Origin: Moraxellaceae bacterium
GTDB taxonomy: Bacteria; Pseudomonadota; Gammaproteobacteria; Burkholderiales; Rhodocyclaceae
NCBI GenBank assembly: GCA_031119205.1
Contig: JAVHYF010000009.1
Coordinates: 69,276-133,275 of the forward strand
Direction: 5' to 3'
Length of the DNA: 64,000 nucleotides
Shown here: piece after piece, positions 19,408 through 30,844 of the stretch
How the letters are laid out: the number at the start of each line of letters is the position of its first letter
Position numbering within the stretch: the stretch's first letter is position 1
Program-made: the position numbers and the translations under genes
The notes under the pieces: model-generated
The model's database searches: none
What the model was told of the DNA's origin: nothing
The model's input: only the letters and a program-made list of their open reading frames with translations

Positions 19408-20178
19408 TCAGTCGCGCGAGGGGTCGAACCAGTTGAGGCGCTGGCGCAAACTCACCACGCCGCCGATGATGAGCAGCGCGGGCGGCTTGATGGCTTCTGC
19501 CTCCAGCCGCGCCGGCAGGCCGGCGATGCTGTCGACGATGACATGTTGGTCGGGCAGCGTGGCATGGCGGATGCACGCGGCCGGCGTCGTTGCAGGCATG
19601 CCGTGGGCAATCAGCTGGCGGCTGATCTCGGGCAGCGACGAGATGCCCATGTACACCACCAGCGTGCGGCCCGGCCGCACAAGCTCCGGCCAGTCCAGAT
19701 CGTAGCTGTCGCCTTTGAGGTGGCCGGTGACGAACAGGCAGCTCTGGGCATGGTCGCGGTGCGTGAGGGGAATGCCGGCATAGGCAGCCGCGCCGCTCGC
19801 GGAGGTGATGCCGGGCACGACCTCGAAGGGCACGCCGGCGTCGACCAGTTCCTCTACTTCTTCACCACCGCGTCCGAAGATGAAGGGGTCACCGCCCTTG
19901 AGCCGCACGACCAGCTTGCCTTCTCCGGCCAGGCGGACCAGCAGCTTGTTGATGTCTTCCTGCGGCACCGCGTGGTTGCCCGCTTTCTTGCCAACGTAGA
20001 TGCGTTCGGCATCGGCGCGCGCCAGGGCCATGACTGCAGGACTGACGAGGTTGTCGTAGACCACGCAATCGGCCTGGCTGATCAGGCGTGCCGCCCGTAC
20101 GGTCAGCAGATCCGGGTCGCCGGGACCGCCTCCGACCAGGCACACCTTTCCGCTCGCGAGACTTGGCAGGGCAGTCAC
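19408..20178 (-). CDS. cobA: Uroporphyrinogen-III C-methyltransferase
   Basis: This SAM-dependent enzyme methylates uroporphyrinogen III at C2 and C7 to precorrin-2, the branch point to siroheme and cobalamin. The 256-residue single-domain form shows [46 protein letters not shown] and [20 protein letters not shown]. It is not fused to CysG-type domains. Standing alone upstream of the exopolysaccharide genes, it is divergent from them. Confidence 0.95.
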   Translation of the reverse strand: MTALPSLASGKVCLVGGGPGDPDLLTVRAARLISQADCVVYDNLVSPAVMALARADAERIYVGKKAGNHAVPQEDINKLLVRLAGEGKLVVRLKGGDPFIFGRGGEEVEELVDAGVPFEVVPGITSASGAAAYAGIPLTHRDHAQSCLFVTGHLKGDSYDLDWPELVRPGRTLVVYMGISSLPEISRQLIAHGMPATTPAACIRHATLPDQHVIVDSIAGLPARLEAEAIKPPALLIIGGVVSLRQRLNWFDPSRD

Positions 20179-20709
20179 TTCAGTGGGCTTCCTATTCAGA
20201 AGGCGCGCAGTCTAGCGCAGCCTCGCCTTTGGTGGGGGTGGGGCTATAATTGAATTGCTGCAAGGCACAATATTTGTGAAAATATATGCCCGCAAGATTC
20301 ATGACAAAGTCCTGAATCGGCATGTGCGAGGGAGTGGATTGCGGGCTGGCATCCGTTTGCTGGTGTCGGGCGAGGTGTCAGATGGTCTTCGTGGCAGGGA
20401 TGTCCGGCAAGCCCCTGAATCCAATGAAACCCGTTTGAAACGGTTCCGCACACGGGAACATGCTTTGATTGATCCATGCCCATGCGGGCAGGATTGCCCG
20501 CTCGGGCACAACGCTTTGGCGTGAGCGTGAAGGCCTTCACGGCATCATCCGCACCCAATCCGATAAGGTTCGCAGCGACAAATGCGCTGCACAAAACATC
20601 AAAACGGCGGGAGTCACGAGCCGTTCATGGTCGACAGATAAATTCTCGGGTCACCCCGAGCGAGTACCCCGGCGCACTCCCCCACGGTGCGATGACTCGG
20701 AGAATCAGA
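20179..20709 (+). promoter_or_regulatory. 530-bp leader before the exopolysaccharide/Prs genes
   Basis: There is no convincing gene here. Features seen are: TATAAT at 20245-20250; a sigma54-like GGCAC-N5-TTGT at 20264-20277 (GG and G of the two elements correctly spaced, but -12 C replaced by T); inverted repeat CACAA-N3-TTGTG at 20266-20278; inverted repeat CCGTTTGAAACGG at 20431-20443; and a hairpin CTCGGG/CCCGAG near 20645-20660. On the minus strand TTGTGC-16-TATAGC (20270 to 20243) could serve cobA. The length suggests a regulated 5' leader for the operon that starts at 20710. Confidence 0.45.
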
Positions 20710-22092
20710 ATGCTCAGGCTGTTCAATCATTACTTCCCGTCGAGCGCCGTCTTCCAGGTACTGGTAGACGCCGTCCTTCTTTTCGTCGCCACCCTGGTTG
20801 CCGGTGCATGGCTCAGTGGTGCAGCTGCCAACTGGTCCGTCGTTGCGCCGGCGGCCTTGCTGTTCGCGGTGGTCATGGTGGTGCTCGGCAGCGCCTTCGG
20901 CCTTTATCGCTCCCAGCGTGACCGCTTGCTGCGTGACATGGTGGCCCGCGTCGTGCTGGCGGTGCTGTTCAGCGTCCCGGTTGCCTACGTCATCTTCCAC
21001 GAACTGCCGTGGGCCAGCCTGCAGCCGGAGCAGATCGACGGGATCGTCGTCGGTCTGCTCGGCGTTGTCCTGTTGATGCGTGGCGTGTCGCGCCGTCGTG
21101 CTACGGCGACTTTCCTGACCCGCCGCGTACTGGTCATCGGCACGGGCCGCGAAGCCGCCTCTGTCGAGCACACGCTGACCCACCATGGGCATCCGGGCAT
21201 CACCATTGCCGGCTTCTATCCGGCGCCCGGTGTCGAAGACACGCTGGTCAATCACGCCCGCGTGCTGAGTTCCTCCCGGTCGCTGATCGATACGGTGCGC
21301 GAACTGGCCATCGACGAAATCATCGTGGCCGTGCGCGAGCGCCGCGGCGGCACGCTGCCGCTGGCTGAACTGCTGGATTGCAAGCTGGCCGGTGTGAAGG
21401 TGCTGGATCTGTCCTGCTTCTTTGAACGTGTCCGCGGCCAGGTCCGTGTCGATTCACTGCGTGCCAGCTGGCTGATCTATGGCGAGGGTTTCCGTCAGGG
21501 TCTGATGCGCAGCTTCGTGAAGCGCACCTTCGACATCGTGGCGGCCAGCATCCTGCTGATCCTGGCTGCACCCGTCATGCTCCTGACGCTGATCGCGATT
21601 GCCATCGAGGATGGCTTCCCGGTGCTCTATCGCCAGGAGCGCGTGGGGCAGGGCGGCCGCACCTTCAAGGTCATCAAGTTCCGCAGCATGCGCCGCGATG
21701 CGGAGAAGGACGGCAAGCCGCGCTGGGCCAGTTCCAACGACAACCGCGTGACGCGCATCGGCAAGCTGATCCGCAAGACCCGCATCGATGAACTGCCGCA
21801 ACTGTTCAATGTGCTGGTCGGTGACATGAGTCTGGTCGGTCCGCGCCCTGAGCGTCCCTATTTCGTGGAGCAGCTGGCAGCCGAGATTCCCTTCTATGCC
21901 GTGCGCCATAGCCTCAAGCCGGGCGTGACCGGTTGGGCGCAAGTCCGTTATGCCTACGGCGCCTCGGTGGATGACGCCGTGCAAAAGCTGCAATACGACC
22001 TCTACTACGTGAAGAACCACACCCTGTTCCTCGACATGCTTGTTCTGGCCGAGACCGTGCGGGTGGTGGTGACCGGCGAAGGCGCGCACTGA
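20710..22092 (+). CDS. PEP-CTERM-associated undecaprenyl-phosphate sugar transferase (EpsB-like)
   Basis: A 460-residue polyprenyl-phosphate sugar-1-phosphate transferase that would start exopolysaccharide repeat units on the inner membrane. About four N-terminal membrane helices (residues 15-125) are followed by a nucleotide-binding-like region (RVLVIGTGREAASVE) and the C-terminal bacterial sugar transferase domain: KRTFDIVAASILLI, YRQERVGQGGRTFKVIKFRS, DELPQLFNVLVGDMSLVGPR. The form matches the transferase family linked to PEP-CTERM/exosortase loci. The ATG at 20710 has GGAG seven bases upstream and is preferred over the ATG at 20692. prsK follows after 58 bp. Confidence 0.9.
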   Translation: MLRLFNHYFPSSAVFQVLVDAVLLFVATLVAGAWLSGAAANWSVVAPAALLFAVVMVVLGSAFGLYRSQRDRLLRDMVARVVLAVLFSVPVAYVIFHELPWASLQPEQIDGIVVGLLGVVLLMRGVSRRRATATFLTRRVLVIGTGREAASVEHTLTHHGHPGITIAGFYPAPGVEDTLVNHARVLSSSRSLIDTVRELAIDEIIVAVRERRGGTLPLAELLDCKLAGVKVLDLSCFFERVRGQVRVDSLRASWLIYGEGFRQGLMRSFVKRTFDIVAASILLILAAPVMLLTLIAIAIEDGFPVLYRQERVGQGGRTFKVIKFRSMRRDAEKDGKPRWASSNDNRVTRIGKLIRKTRIDELPQLFNVLVGDMSLVGPRPERPYFVEQLAAEIPFYAVRHSLKPGVTGWAQVRYAYGASVDDAVQKLQYDLYYVKNHTLFLDMLVLAETVRVVVTGEGAH

Positions 22093-22150
22093 GCGGCTTC
22101 GTCGTTCCCACGTTGTCCTGCGCCTGAATCCCGGCGCAGACTTGTTTCCG

Positions 22151-24220
22151 ATGGAAACCGACTCCCTCCAGATTGCTCGCTGGGCCTATGGCCTGGCGGC
22201 TGTCGTCTTTACCCTTTTCTCCGCTTACCTCTGGCAGGGCTGGCGTGGCGGCCGCCTGGGCGGCCGCGTGCTGCTGGCGGTGGCGCTGTCTGCTGGCTGG
22301 GTCATTGCCGAGTTTGCCGACCTGGTCTGGTGGACCGGCCGTGACAGTTACCTGCTGGTCAGCGCGCTGGACTTCGCGCGTCTGGCGGCCTGGGCTTACT
22401 TCCTTGCCGGCCTGCTGGCTGTTACCGAGGTTGAACAGCACGTCAGTTCCCGGTTGCGTGGTTTCCTGCCAGCGGGCGCTGCGCTGTTCGCCCTGGCCTG
22501 CCTGGGGACCGTGATCGGGTCTTCCATCGGCGGTCAGCCAGAGTGGCAGCTCCTGGGGCACCTGCTGCTGGCGATCTGGTTCCTCGCACTGCTCGAACAG
22601 ATCTATCGCAACTTCCCGGCGGGTTCCCGTTGGGGGATCAAGCCGGTGATCATCGGCCTGGCCAGCTCGCTGTGTTTCGACATCTACCTTTACGCCGACG
22701 CGGTGATGCTGGGGCGCGTGGATGACGAAGTGATGGCGATCCGTGGTGCCGTGCATGCCATTGCGATGCCGCTGGTTGCAATGTCGGCTGTGCGTAGCCG
22801 GGACTGGACTTTCCGTATCACCTTGTCGCGTGATCTGGTGTTCCACACCGCAACGCTGGCGGCGTCTGGCGCCTATCTGCTGTTGATTGCCGCGGCGGGC
22901 TATTACGTTCGCTGGTTCGGTGGTAGCTGGGGGCGCGCATTGCAGGCGGGCCTGTTTTTCTGTGGGCTGGTGCTGCTGGTTTTCCTCGTTTTCTCTGGCT
23001 CTGCACGCGCCAAGCTGCGGGTGCTGATCAACAAGCATCTTTTTGCCTATCGCTACGACTACCGTACCGCCTGGCTTCGATTCACGCAGGCGCTGACCGA
23101 TGTGTCCGCCGAGCGCTCGCTGGGACAGCGCGTCATCGGTGCGTTGGGAGACTTCGTCGAAAGTCCCGGCGGCGTGTTGTGGCTGCGCGGTGAGGACGGA
23201 TTCATGCGCCCGCAGGCCCAGCTCAACCTTCGCGTCGATAACTGGGAAGAGCCCGCCGACAGTGCGATGTGCCTGCTGATGGGCGAGCGTGGCTGGATCC
23301 TCAATCTCGAAGAATGGCGTAGCCGTCCGGACCTGTACGGTGAGGCACGCATGCCGGACTGGCTGCGCGAATTGCCTGAAGCCTGGCTGCTGGTACCGCT
23401 TGGCACGGGCAAGGAGCTGGGCGGATTCGTGCTGCTCGCCAACGCACGCGTGCCGGTCGAGGTGAACTGGGAGGTGCTGGATCTGCTGAAGACGGCCGGT
23501 GCCCAGGCTGCCAGCTACCTCACGCTTGCCCATACGACTGAAGCCCTGCTCGAAGCACGCAAGTTCGACTCGTTCAATCGCATGTCGGCGTTCGTTGTGC
23601 ACGACCTCAAGAATCTCGTCGCCCAGCTTTCGTTGATGCTCAAGAATGCAGATCGTCACAAGGCCAACCCCGAGTTTCAGGACGACATGCTGATGACCGT
23701 GGCGAACGTGGCGGAGAGGATGCGCGGACTGATGCAGCAACTGCAGAACAAGACGCCGATCGAGGCCCGGCGCAGCGTGGATCTGGCGGCGTTGTGCCGC
23801 AGTGCGCAACGCCTGGCGCGCAGTGGCGCTGCCGAGCTCAGTTTCGATCTGGCGGAGGGGTTGTGGGTCAATGCTCACGCTGATCGCCTTGAACGTATCA
23901 TCGGGCATGTTGTGCAGAATGCACTGGAGGCAACACCCTCCCATGGTAAGGTTGAAGTCCGCACCCACGAGGGCCCTGGCGCAGCATTCTTGTCCATTCG
24001 CGACAACGGCTGCGGGATGAGCCCGGAGTTTGTCCGCGAGCGTCTGTTCCGTCCTTTCCAGACCACCAAAAGTACCGGGATGGGTATTGGCACCTACGAG
24101 GTGCAACAGTACGTGGCTGAACTTGGCGGACGCGTCAGTGTAGATAGCGAGCCGGGTCGCGGGACCTCCTTCACAATCCAATTGCCGCTCGCCTCGCGGG
24201 CCGAGTCGGCGGCAGCCTGA
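22151..24220 (+). CDS. prsK: PEP-CTERM system sensor histidine kinase PrsK
   Basis: A 689-residue membrane kinase. About eight N-terminal helices (residues 1-290) are followed by a GAF-like domain (about 310-450). The H-box is unusual in wording but clear: FNRMSAFVVHDLKNLVAQLS (His in VVHDLKN). The ATPase part shows the N-box NALEATPS, IRDNGCGMS and STGMGIGTYEVQQYV. In Zoogloea-type bacteria PrsK works with PrsR and sigma54 to switch on PEP-CTERM proteins and floc formation (published work on that group, from memory). The signal is unknown. The ATG at 22151 is used rather than a TTG nine bases earlier. prsR starts four bases after the stop. Confidence 0.94.
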   Translation: METDSLQIARWAYGLAAVVFTLFSAYLWQGWRGGRLGGRVLLAVALSAGWVIAEFADLVWWTGRDSYLLVSALDFARLAAWAYFLAGLLAVTEVEQHVSSRLRGFLPAGAALFALACLGTVIGSSIGGQPEWQLLGHLLLAIWFLALLEQIYRNFPAGSRWGIKPVIIGLASSLCFDIYLYADAVMLGRVDDEVMAIRGAVHAIAMPLVAMSAVRSRDWTFRITLSRDLVFHTATLAASGAYLLLIAAAGYYVRWFGGSWGRALQAGLFFCGLVLLVFLVFSGSARAKLRVLINKHLFAYRYDYRTAWLRFTQALTDVSAERSLGQRVIGALGDFVESPGGVLWLRGEDGFMRPQAQLNLRVDNWEEPADSAMCLLMGERGWILNLEEWRSRPDLYGEARMPDWLRELPEAWLLVPLGTGKELGGFVLLANARVPVEVNWEVLDLLKTAGAQAASYLTLAHTTEALLEARKFDSFNRMSAFVVHDLKNLVAQLSLMLKNADRHKANPEFQDDMLMTVANVAERMRGLMQQLQNKTPIEARRSVDLAALCRSAQRLARSGAAELSFDLAEGLWVNAHADRLERIIGHVVQNALEATPSHGKVEVRTHEGPGAAFLSIRDNGCGMSPEFVRERLFRPFQTTKSTGMGIGTYEVQQYVAELGGRVSVDSEPGRGTSFTIQLPLASRAESAAA

Positions 24221-24224
24221 AGCC

Positions 24225-25610
24225 ATGTCGGACAACGCGCAGGAAAAAAGGGTATTGCTCATCGTCGAAGACGACCCCGCGCTGCAGAAGCAGATGAAGT
24301 GGGCCTTCGATGCGTTCGAGGTCGTTACCGCATCAGACCGTGAGTCGGCGCTGGCCGCCATCCGCCGTCACGAGCCGGCGGTAGTCACCATGGATCTGGG
24401 GTTGCCCCCCGCGCCCGATGACGTCACCGAGGGCTTCCGCCTGCTGGGCGAGATGTTGTCGCTGGCACCGGACACCAAGGTCATCGTGCTGACCGGACAA
24501 CATGATCGCGAGAACGCGGTGCGTGCTGTCGGCGCGGGTGCCTATGATTTCTTTGGCAAGCCTTTCGAGCCGGAGTTACTGGCGCTGACCATCGAGCGCG
24601 CGTTCCGCCTGCATGACCTGCAGGCCGAGAACCGCCGCCTTCAGGTCCAGCAGGCGGGCGGTGCGCTGGCCGGTCTGCTCACGCGTGACCCTGGCATGCA
24701 GAAGATCTGTCGCACCATCGAGAAGGTGGCGCCGACCAATGCGACCGTCATGCTGTTGGGCGAGAGCGGAACCGGCAAGGAGCTGCTCGCCCGGGGCCTG
24801 CATGAACGCTCATCGCGCAAGAACGAGCGTTTCGTCGCGATCAATTGCGCCGCGATTCCGGAGAACCTGCTGGAAAGCGAGCTGTTCGGCTACGAGCGCG
24901 GTGCGTTCACCGGGGCGGTGAAACAGACCCCCGGCAAGTTCGAGCTGGCGCACAAAGGCACCTTGTTCCTCGACGAGATCGGAGATCTGCCCCATGCCCT
25001 GCAGGCCAAGCTGTTGCGCTTCCTGCAGCAGCGCACGGTCGAGCGTATCGGCGGGCGCGAGGAAATCCCCGTGGATGTACGCGTCGTCTGCGCGACGCAC
25101 CAGGACCTGATGGCGCGCAGCCGTGAAGGCCTGTTCCGCGAAGACCTTTACTACCGTCTCGCCGAGATCGTCGTGAATATCCCGGCGCTACGCGATCGCG
25201 AAGGCGATGCCAGTCTGCTGGCACATTCCTTCGTGCAGCGCTTCGCGCAGGAGCAGAAGCGCGGCAGCATGAGCCTGACCGAAGATGCGGTGGCGGCGGT
25301 GTCCGCGCACCGCTGGCCGGGCAACGTGCGTGAGCTGGAGAACTGCATCAAGCGCGCCGTCATCATGGCGGATGTCAATCGCATTACCGCCGAAGACGTC
25401 GGGCTTGCTGCGGCGAGCGAGGACGAAGTCGACGCCGCCCTGAACCTTCGGCAGGTCCGCGAAGAGGCCGAGCGCCGCGCGGTGCTCAGGGTGCTGGCTC
25501 GCGTCAACGGCAACATCGCCCGCGCTTCCGAAGTGCTCGGGGTCAGTCGTCCCACGCTGTACGACCTGATGAACCGCTTCGGCATCCAGAAGAACCCGGC
25601 CCAAGGCTGA
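24225..25610 (+). CDS. prsR: PEP-CTERM-box sigma54-dependent response regulator PrsR
   Basis: An NtrC-type activator of 461 residues. The receiver domain (1-125) has the phosphorylation Asp in [10 protein letters not shown] and Lys in FGKPFE. The AAA+ domain (about 150-385) has Walker A GESGTGKE, the sigma54 contact loop GAFTGAV and Walker [13 protein letters not shown]. The C-terminal Fis-type helix-turn-helix is [20 protein letters not shown]. It is the partner of PrsK directly upstream. Targets elsewhere in the genome should have -24/-12 promoters; no PEP-CTERM protein gene is inside this window. Confidence 0.95.
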   Translation: MSDNAQEKRVLLIVEDDPALQKQMKWAFDAFEVVTASDRESALAAIRRHEPAVVTMDLGLPPAPDDVTEGFRLLGEMLSLAPDTKVIVLTGQHDRENAVRAVGAGAYDFFGKPFEPELLALTIERAFRLHDLQAENRRLQVQQAGGALAGLLTRDPGMQKICRTIEKVAPTNATVMLLGESGTGKELLARGLHERSSRKNERFVAINCAAIPENLLESELFGYERGAFTGAVKQTPGKFELAHKGTLFLDEIGDLPHALQAKLLRFLQQRTVERIGGREEIPVDVRVVCATHQDLMARSREGLFREDLYYRLAEIVVNIPALRDREGDASLLAHSFVQRFAQEQKRGSMSLTEDAVAAVSAHRWPGNVRELENCIKRAVIMADVNRITAEDVGLAAASEDEVDAALNLRQVREEAERRAVLRVLARVNGNIARASEVLGVSRPTLYDLMNRFGIQKNPAQG

Positions 25611-25667
25611 GTCGTCGCGCGCCTGCCGCTTCGACCCGACAGAATCATGAAATCCAGGAGAGACTCG

Positions 25668-28448
25668 ATGAACCTGCGTCCTACCTCGCTGCGCGTGCTG
25701 GCCACCGCATCCTTGTTGTGTCTCGCGTTGTCCGGTTGCCTTGGGGACGATCCTGCCAAGGTTCTGGAGGGCGCGCAAAGCGCGTTCGACAAGCGGGATT
25801 TCAACACTGCAACCATCCAGGTCAAGAACCTGCTGCAGGAGAACGCCAACAACGGCGAAGCGCGTTTCCTGTTCGGCCGCATCCTGCTGGAGCAGGGTGA
25901 TCCGGCCGGGGCGGCGGGCGAACTCCGCAAGGCCCTCGAGGCGGGCCTGACGCGTGACAGGGTGGTGCCGGTCCTGGTGCGTGCGATGGTGGAAGGTGGG
26001 CAGGCCAAGAAGGCGCTGGAGGAGTTTGCAGGCTTCCAGGATGCCGACCCTGCAGCACAGGCCAGTTTCCTCGCGACGATCGGGCGTGCGTATCTGACCG
26101 TATCCGACAAGGACAAGGCGATCGCCAGCTTCCAGCAGGCACTCAAACTGAAGCCCGATCACCCGGAGGCACAGCTTGGCGCCGCAGCGATCCGGGCCAT
26201 GGACCGTGACGTTGACGGCGCGCTGGCCATCGCGGACAAGTTGCTGGCGACCGACAGCAGCAATGCAGACGCCTGGTTGCTGAAGGGCGATCTGCTCGCC
26301 ACGCGGGATCGCGCCGACGACACGATCGCTGCCTACCAGGCGGCAATCAAGGCGCGGCCGGACAATGGACGCGCGCACTTCCGGCTGGTGGGCTTCCTGA
26401 TCAGCCGCAACCAGCTGGACGAGGCAGGCAAGGCCCTGGCTGATGCCAAGAAGCAGAGCCCGCGGAACCTCCAGACTGTCTATTTCGATGCCCTGCTGGC
26501 AATGCGCCGCAGCGAATTCCAGCGTGCCCGCGATCTGGCCGCCGAGGTACTCAAGGTTGCGCCCAACCATGGCCCCTCCATCATCGTGTCCGCCACCTCG
26601 CAGATGCGTTTGAACCAGCACCTGCAGGCGCAGACCCAGCTGGAGAAACTGTTGCGCCTTACGCCGGATGCGCAGGTCGTGCGCAAGCTGCTGGCCGAAT
26701 CCCTGCTGGCCGTGCGCGATTCCAATCGTGCGCTGGAGGTGCTCAAGCCGTTGCTGACGGCCGATATCACCGACCCGCAGGTGCTCAATCTGGCGGGGCA
26801 GGCTTATCTGCTGGCCGGTGATGTGGCGCGTTCGACCGATTACTACACACGCTTGACCGCACTGAGCCCTGACAACGCGGCTGCATTGACCCGCCTTGCA
26901 ATGGCCCGCATGGCTGCTGGCGACGAAGGTCGTGCCATGCAGGACCTGGAAGCCGCCGTGAAGCTGGATGATGCCAACGTTCAGGCGGAAATCGCACTGA
27001 TCTCGGCTCATCTCCGCAAGGGTGATACCCAGAAGGCGCTGGCAGTCGTCGCCGAGCTGGAAAAGAAGCAACCGGACAACGCCCTGGTGCAGAACATCAA
27101 GGGTGCGGCGATGCTGGTCACCAAGAATGCTGCAGGCGCCCGCGTGGCTTTCGAGCGGGCCCTGGCCCTGCAGCCGGGCAATCTCGGGGCGGCTGCCGAG
27201 CTGGCGCGACTGGATGTCGCCGACAAGAAAGTGGACGAAGCCCGCAAGCGCTTCGAGAGCATCATCGCCAAAGAGCCCAAGAACACCCGGGCCTATCTGC
27301 TGCTGGCGGACTTCCAGGCACAGACCGGTAGCCCGCTGGCCGACGTGAAGTCCACGCTCGACAAGGCGATTGCCGCCGATCCCACTCGCGTCGAAGCGCG
27401 TCTGGCTCTGGTGCAGACCCTGCTGCGTGGCGGCGAGAACAAGCGTGCCCTTGAAGTTGCGCAGGAAGCACAGGCTGCTTCGCCGGACAATCCCGATGTG
27501 TTGCGCTTGCTGGGCCGCACCCAGCTGGCAGTGGGCGAGCGTCAGCAGGCCATCACCAGCTTTGGCAAACTCACCGCTGCGCAGCCGGAGAATCCGCAGG
27601 CCCTGATCGATCTCGCTGACGCCCAGCGTAGCGCGAGTGAAGCAGGGGCCGCCGAGCAGAGCCTGCGCAAGGCGCTGGAGTTGAAGCCGGATCTGGTCGA
27701 GGCGCAGCAGCGCCTGGTCGGACTCCTTGCCAGCGCGAATCGCGGCAGTGACGCCTTGAAGGTGGCTCGCGACATCCAGAAGCAACGCCCGGATGCTGCA
27801 GTCGGTTTTGCCCTGGAAGCGGATGTGCACATCTACGGCAAGGACTGGCCCGCGGCGACGACTGCCCTGCAGCAGGCCTACAAGCGCGCGCGCAGCCCGC
27901 AAGTTGCCATCGCGCTGTACAACGCCCAGTCCCAGCAGGGCAAGAAGGCGGAAGCAGAGGCGGTGTTCGCCGACTGGTTCAAGAGCAACCCCCGCGATAC
28001 GGCAGTACGTGCCTTCCTGGCCGAGCGCGCCATGCAGGAGAACCGCTACGCAGAGGCCGCCACGCAATACCGGGAGATGCTCAAGCTGGTGCCCGAGCAG
28101 CCTTTCGTGCTGAACAATCTGGCCTATGTTTCCCAGCGACTGGGTGACGCCAAGGCGGTGGACTACGCCGAGCAGGCGCTCAAGCTGTCTCCCAAATCGG
28201 CTGACATCATGGAGACGCTTGGCACCATCCTGGTGGAGCGCGGCCAGACCGCCCGTGGCGTGGACCTGTTGAAGCAGGCTGCTGCAACTGCGCCCAAGTC
28301 GCCGGCCATCCACCTCGGCTACGCCAAAGGGCTTGCCAAGGCGGGTGACAAGTCGGCCGCGAAGAAGGCTGCAACCGAAGCCGGTGAGCTGGCGCCCAAG
28401 GATTCCGCGCTGAAGCGTGAAATCGACGCTTTCACCCAGACGCTGTGA
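25668..28448 (+). CDS. prsT: PEP-CTERM system TPR-repeat lipoprotein PrsT
   Basis: A large lipoprotein of 926 residues. The signal peptide ends in the lipobox LALSGC, so the protein is lipid-anchored, probably at the outer membrane. The rest is a chain of about 20 or more TPR-like repeats (for example AIASFQQALKLKPDHPEAQLG, GARVAFERALALQPGNLGAA, YAEQALKLSPKSADIMETLG). Proteins like it accompany exosortase/exopolysaccharide systems and may act as scaffold for export or polymerisation. Start at 25668, with CAGGAGAGA before it. The opposite strand is open for 1620 codons, which I treat as a codon-bias effect. tviB follows after 51 bp. Confidence 0.93.
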   Translation: MNLRPTSLRVLATASLLCLALSGCLGDDPAKVLEGAQSAFDKRDFNTATIQVKNLLQENANNGEARFLFGRILLEQGDPAGAAGELRKALEAGLTRDRVVPVLVRAMVEGGQAKKALEEFAGFQDADPAAQASFLATIGRAYLTVSDKDKAIASFQQALKLKPDHPEAQLGAAAIRAMDRDVDGALAIADKLLATDSSNADAWLLKGDLLATRDRADDTIAAYQAAIKARPDNGRAHFRLVGFLISRNQLDEAGKALADAKKQSPRNLQTVYFDALLAMRRSEFQRARDLAAEVLKVAPNHGPSIIVSATSQMRLNQHLQAQTQLEKLLRLTPDAQVVRKLLAESLLAVRDSNRALEVLKPLLTADITDPQVLNLAGQAYLLAGDVARSTDYYTRLTALSPDNAAALTRLAMARMAAGDEGRAMQDLEAAVKLDDANVQAEIALISAHLRKGDTQKALAVVAELEKKQPDNALVQNIKGAAMLVTKNAAGARVAFERALALQPGNLGAAAELARLDVADKKVDEARKRFESIIAKEPKNTRAYLLLADFQAQTGSPLADVKSTLDKAIAADPTRVEARLALVQTLLRGGENKRALEVAQEAQAASPDNPDVLRLLGRTQLAVGERQQAITSFGKLTAAQPENPQALIDLADAQRSASEAGAAEQSLRKALELKPDLVEAQQRLVGLLASANRGSDALKVARDIQKQRPDAAVGFALEADVHIYGKDWPAATTALQQAYKRARSPQVAIALYNAQSQQGKKAEAEAVFADWFKSNPRDTAVRAFLAERAMQENRYAEAATQYREMLKLVPEQPFVLNNLAYVSQRLGDAKAVDYAEQALKLSPKSADIMETLGTILVERGQTARGVDLLKQAAATAPKSPAIHLGYAKGLAKAGDKSAAKKAATEAGELAPKDSALKREIDAFTQTL

Positions 28449-28499
28449 TTGAAAGAATCGCCTGACCAGATTCCCAACCTGTTTTCCGGATCTACCCCA

Positions 28500-29780
<1,281 letters not shown>

Positions 29781-29805
29781 CAGGCCGGATGTCATAGGTG
29801 CGGAC

Positions 29806-30762
29806 ATGGCGCGCGGTGGCTTGCTCTTGCTTCTCTCCGCCATCGCCATGCAGCCGGTTGCGCCTGCCCTGGCGCAGCTGAGCGAAGCGGGTCGGCAGGT
29901 CCTGGCCCGTAGCCTGCTGGAGCAGGCGGTGGCGGCCGAACACGGCGAAGGTGCGCCGCGCGATCCGGAACGCGCCGCCGGCCTGTATTGCGAGGCGGCC
30001 CGTATGGGCGACGCCGAGGCGCAATACAGCCTGGGCTGGATGTACGCCAACGGCCGCGGTGTGGCCCGCAGTGCAACCTACGCGGCTTCGCTGTTCGCGA
30101 CGGCCGCGGCCCAGGGACATGCCGGAGCGCTGAAGGCGCAGGCCATGGTGGGCGACAGCTCGGGTGAAATGCCGCCGTGCTTCAGCGCGAAGCCCGCCGC
30201 GGTCCCGGCTAAGGCCCCGGCTGCAGATGCCGAAACTGCCTTCGACCGCGACGAGATCACCCGTGCCCAGGCTGAGGATCTCAACGCCTACCTTGCGACC
30301 TTGCCGCCGGACCGTCGGCGTATTGCCGAGCTGATCTCGCTGCTGGCGCCGAAGTACGGTATAGAGCCGCGCCTGGCGCTGGCCATCGCCGCGGCGGAGT
30401 CCAACTTCAACATCATGGCCCGTTCGCCGAAAGGCGCGCTCGGGGTCATGCAACTGATTCCTGACACTGCAGCCCGCTTCGGTGTGAAGAAACCCTTCGA
30501 GCCAGGTCAGAACATCCGCGGTGGCCTCAGTTACCTGCGTTGGCTACTTGCGTACTACCAGGGCGACGTGCTGCTGGCTGTTGCCGCCTACAACGCAGGC
30601 GAGGGGGCTGTAGACCGTTACCGGGGCATCCCGCCCTACATGGAGACGGTTTTCTACGTCAAACGCATCTATGGCTTCTACCGGCAGCCACGCCATGCCT
30701 TCGATGCGAATGTCACCGGACCTTCGGCGATCGTGGTGAAGGCCGCGGTGGCGGGGCGCTGA
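29806..30762 (+). CDS. Lytic transglycosylase with Sel1 repeats
   Basis: A 318-residue exported protein. After a signal peptide (LLLLSAIAMQPVAPALAQ) come two Sel1/TPR-like repeats (about 35-120: ERAAGLYCEAARMGDAEAQY, SLGWMYANGRGVARSATYAA), a Pro/Ala linker, then an SLT domain (about 165-300). The catalytic Glu is in AIAAAESNFNIMA, followed by SPKGALGVMQLIPDTAARFGV and VAAYNAGEGAVDRY. It would cut peptidoglycan glycan strands, perhaps to let an envelope machine through. It lies 25 bp after tviB, so it may belong to the exopolysaccharide transcript. ATG at 29806 chosen, as earlier starts lie inside tviB. Confidence 0.9.
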   Translation: MARGGLLLLLSAIAMQPVAPALAQLSEAGRQVLARSLLEQAVAAEHGEGAPRDPERAAGLYCEAARMGDAEAQYSLGWMYANGRGVARSATYAASLFATAAAQGHAGALKAQAMVGDSSGEMPPCFSAKPAAVPAKAPAADAETAFDRDEITRAQAEDLNAYLATLPPDRRRIAELISLLAPKYGIEPRLALAIAAAESNFNIMARSPKGALGVMQLIPDTAARFGVKKPFEPGQNIRGGLSYLRWLLAYYQGDVLLAVAAYNAGEGAVDRYRGIPPYMETVFYVKRIYGFYRQPRHAFDANVTGPSAIVVKAAVAGR

Positions 30763-30844
30763 GTTCTGCAGAAGCGTTCCGCGCGGGAGTCAGTCCAGGC
30801 TAAGTGCGTCCAGATCACGCACCTCATGGCAGGAGAGGCCTTTC

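Noticed and set aside
20179..20280. Cobalamin riboswitch upstream of cobA
   Set aside because: I found no B12-box or the expected long conserved fold in the short leader.
20347..20360. TGGC...TTGC as a sigma54 promoter before the exopolysaccharide genes
   Set aside because: The GG-to-GC spacing is one base too short, which usually abolishes sigma54 use.
21914..24361. Minus-strand frame of 815 codons opposite prsK
   Set aside because: Same effect; prsK has kinase motifs on the plus strand.
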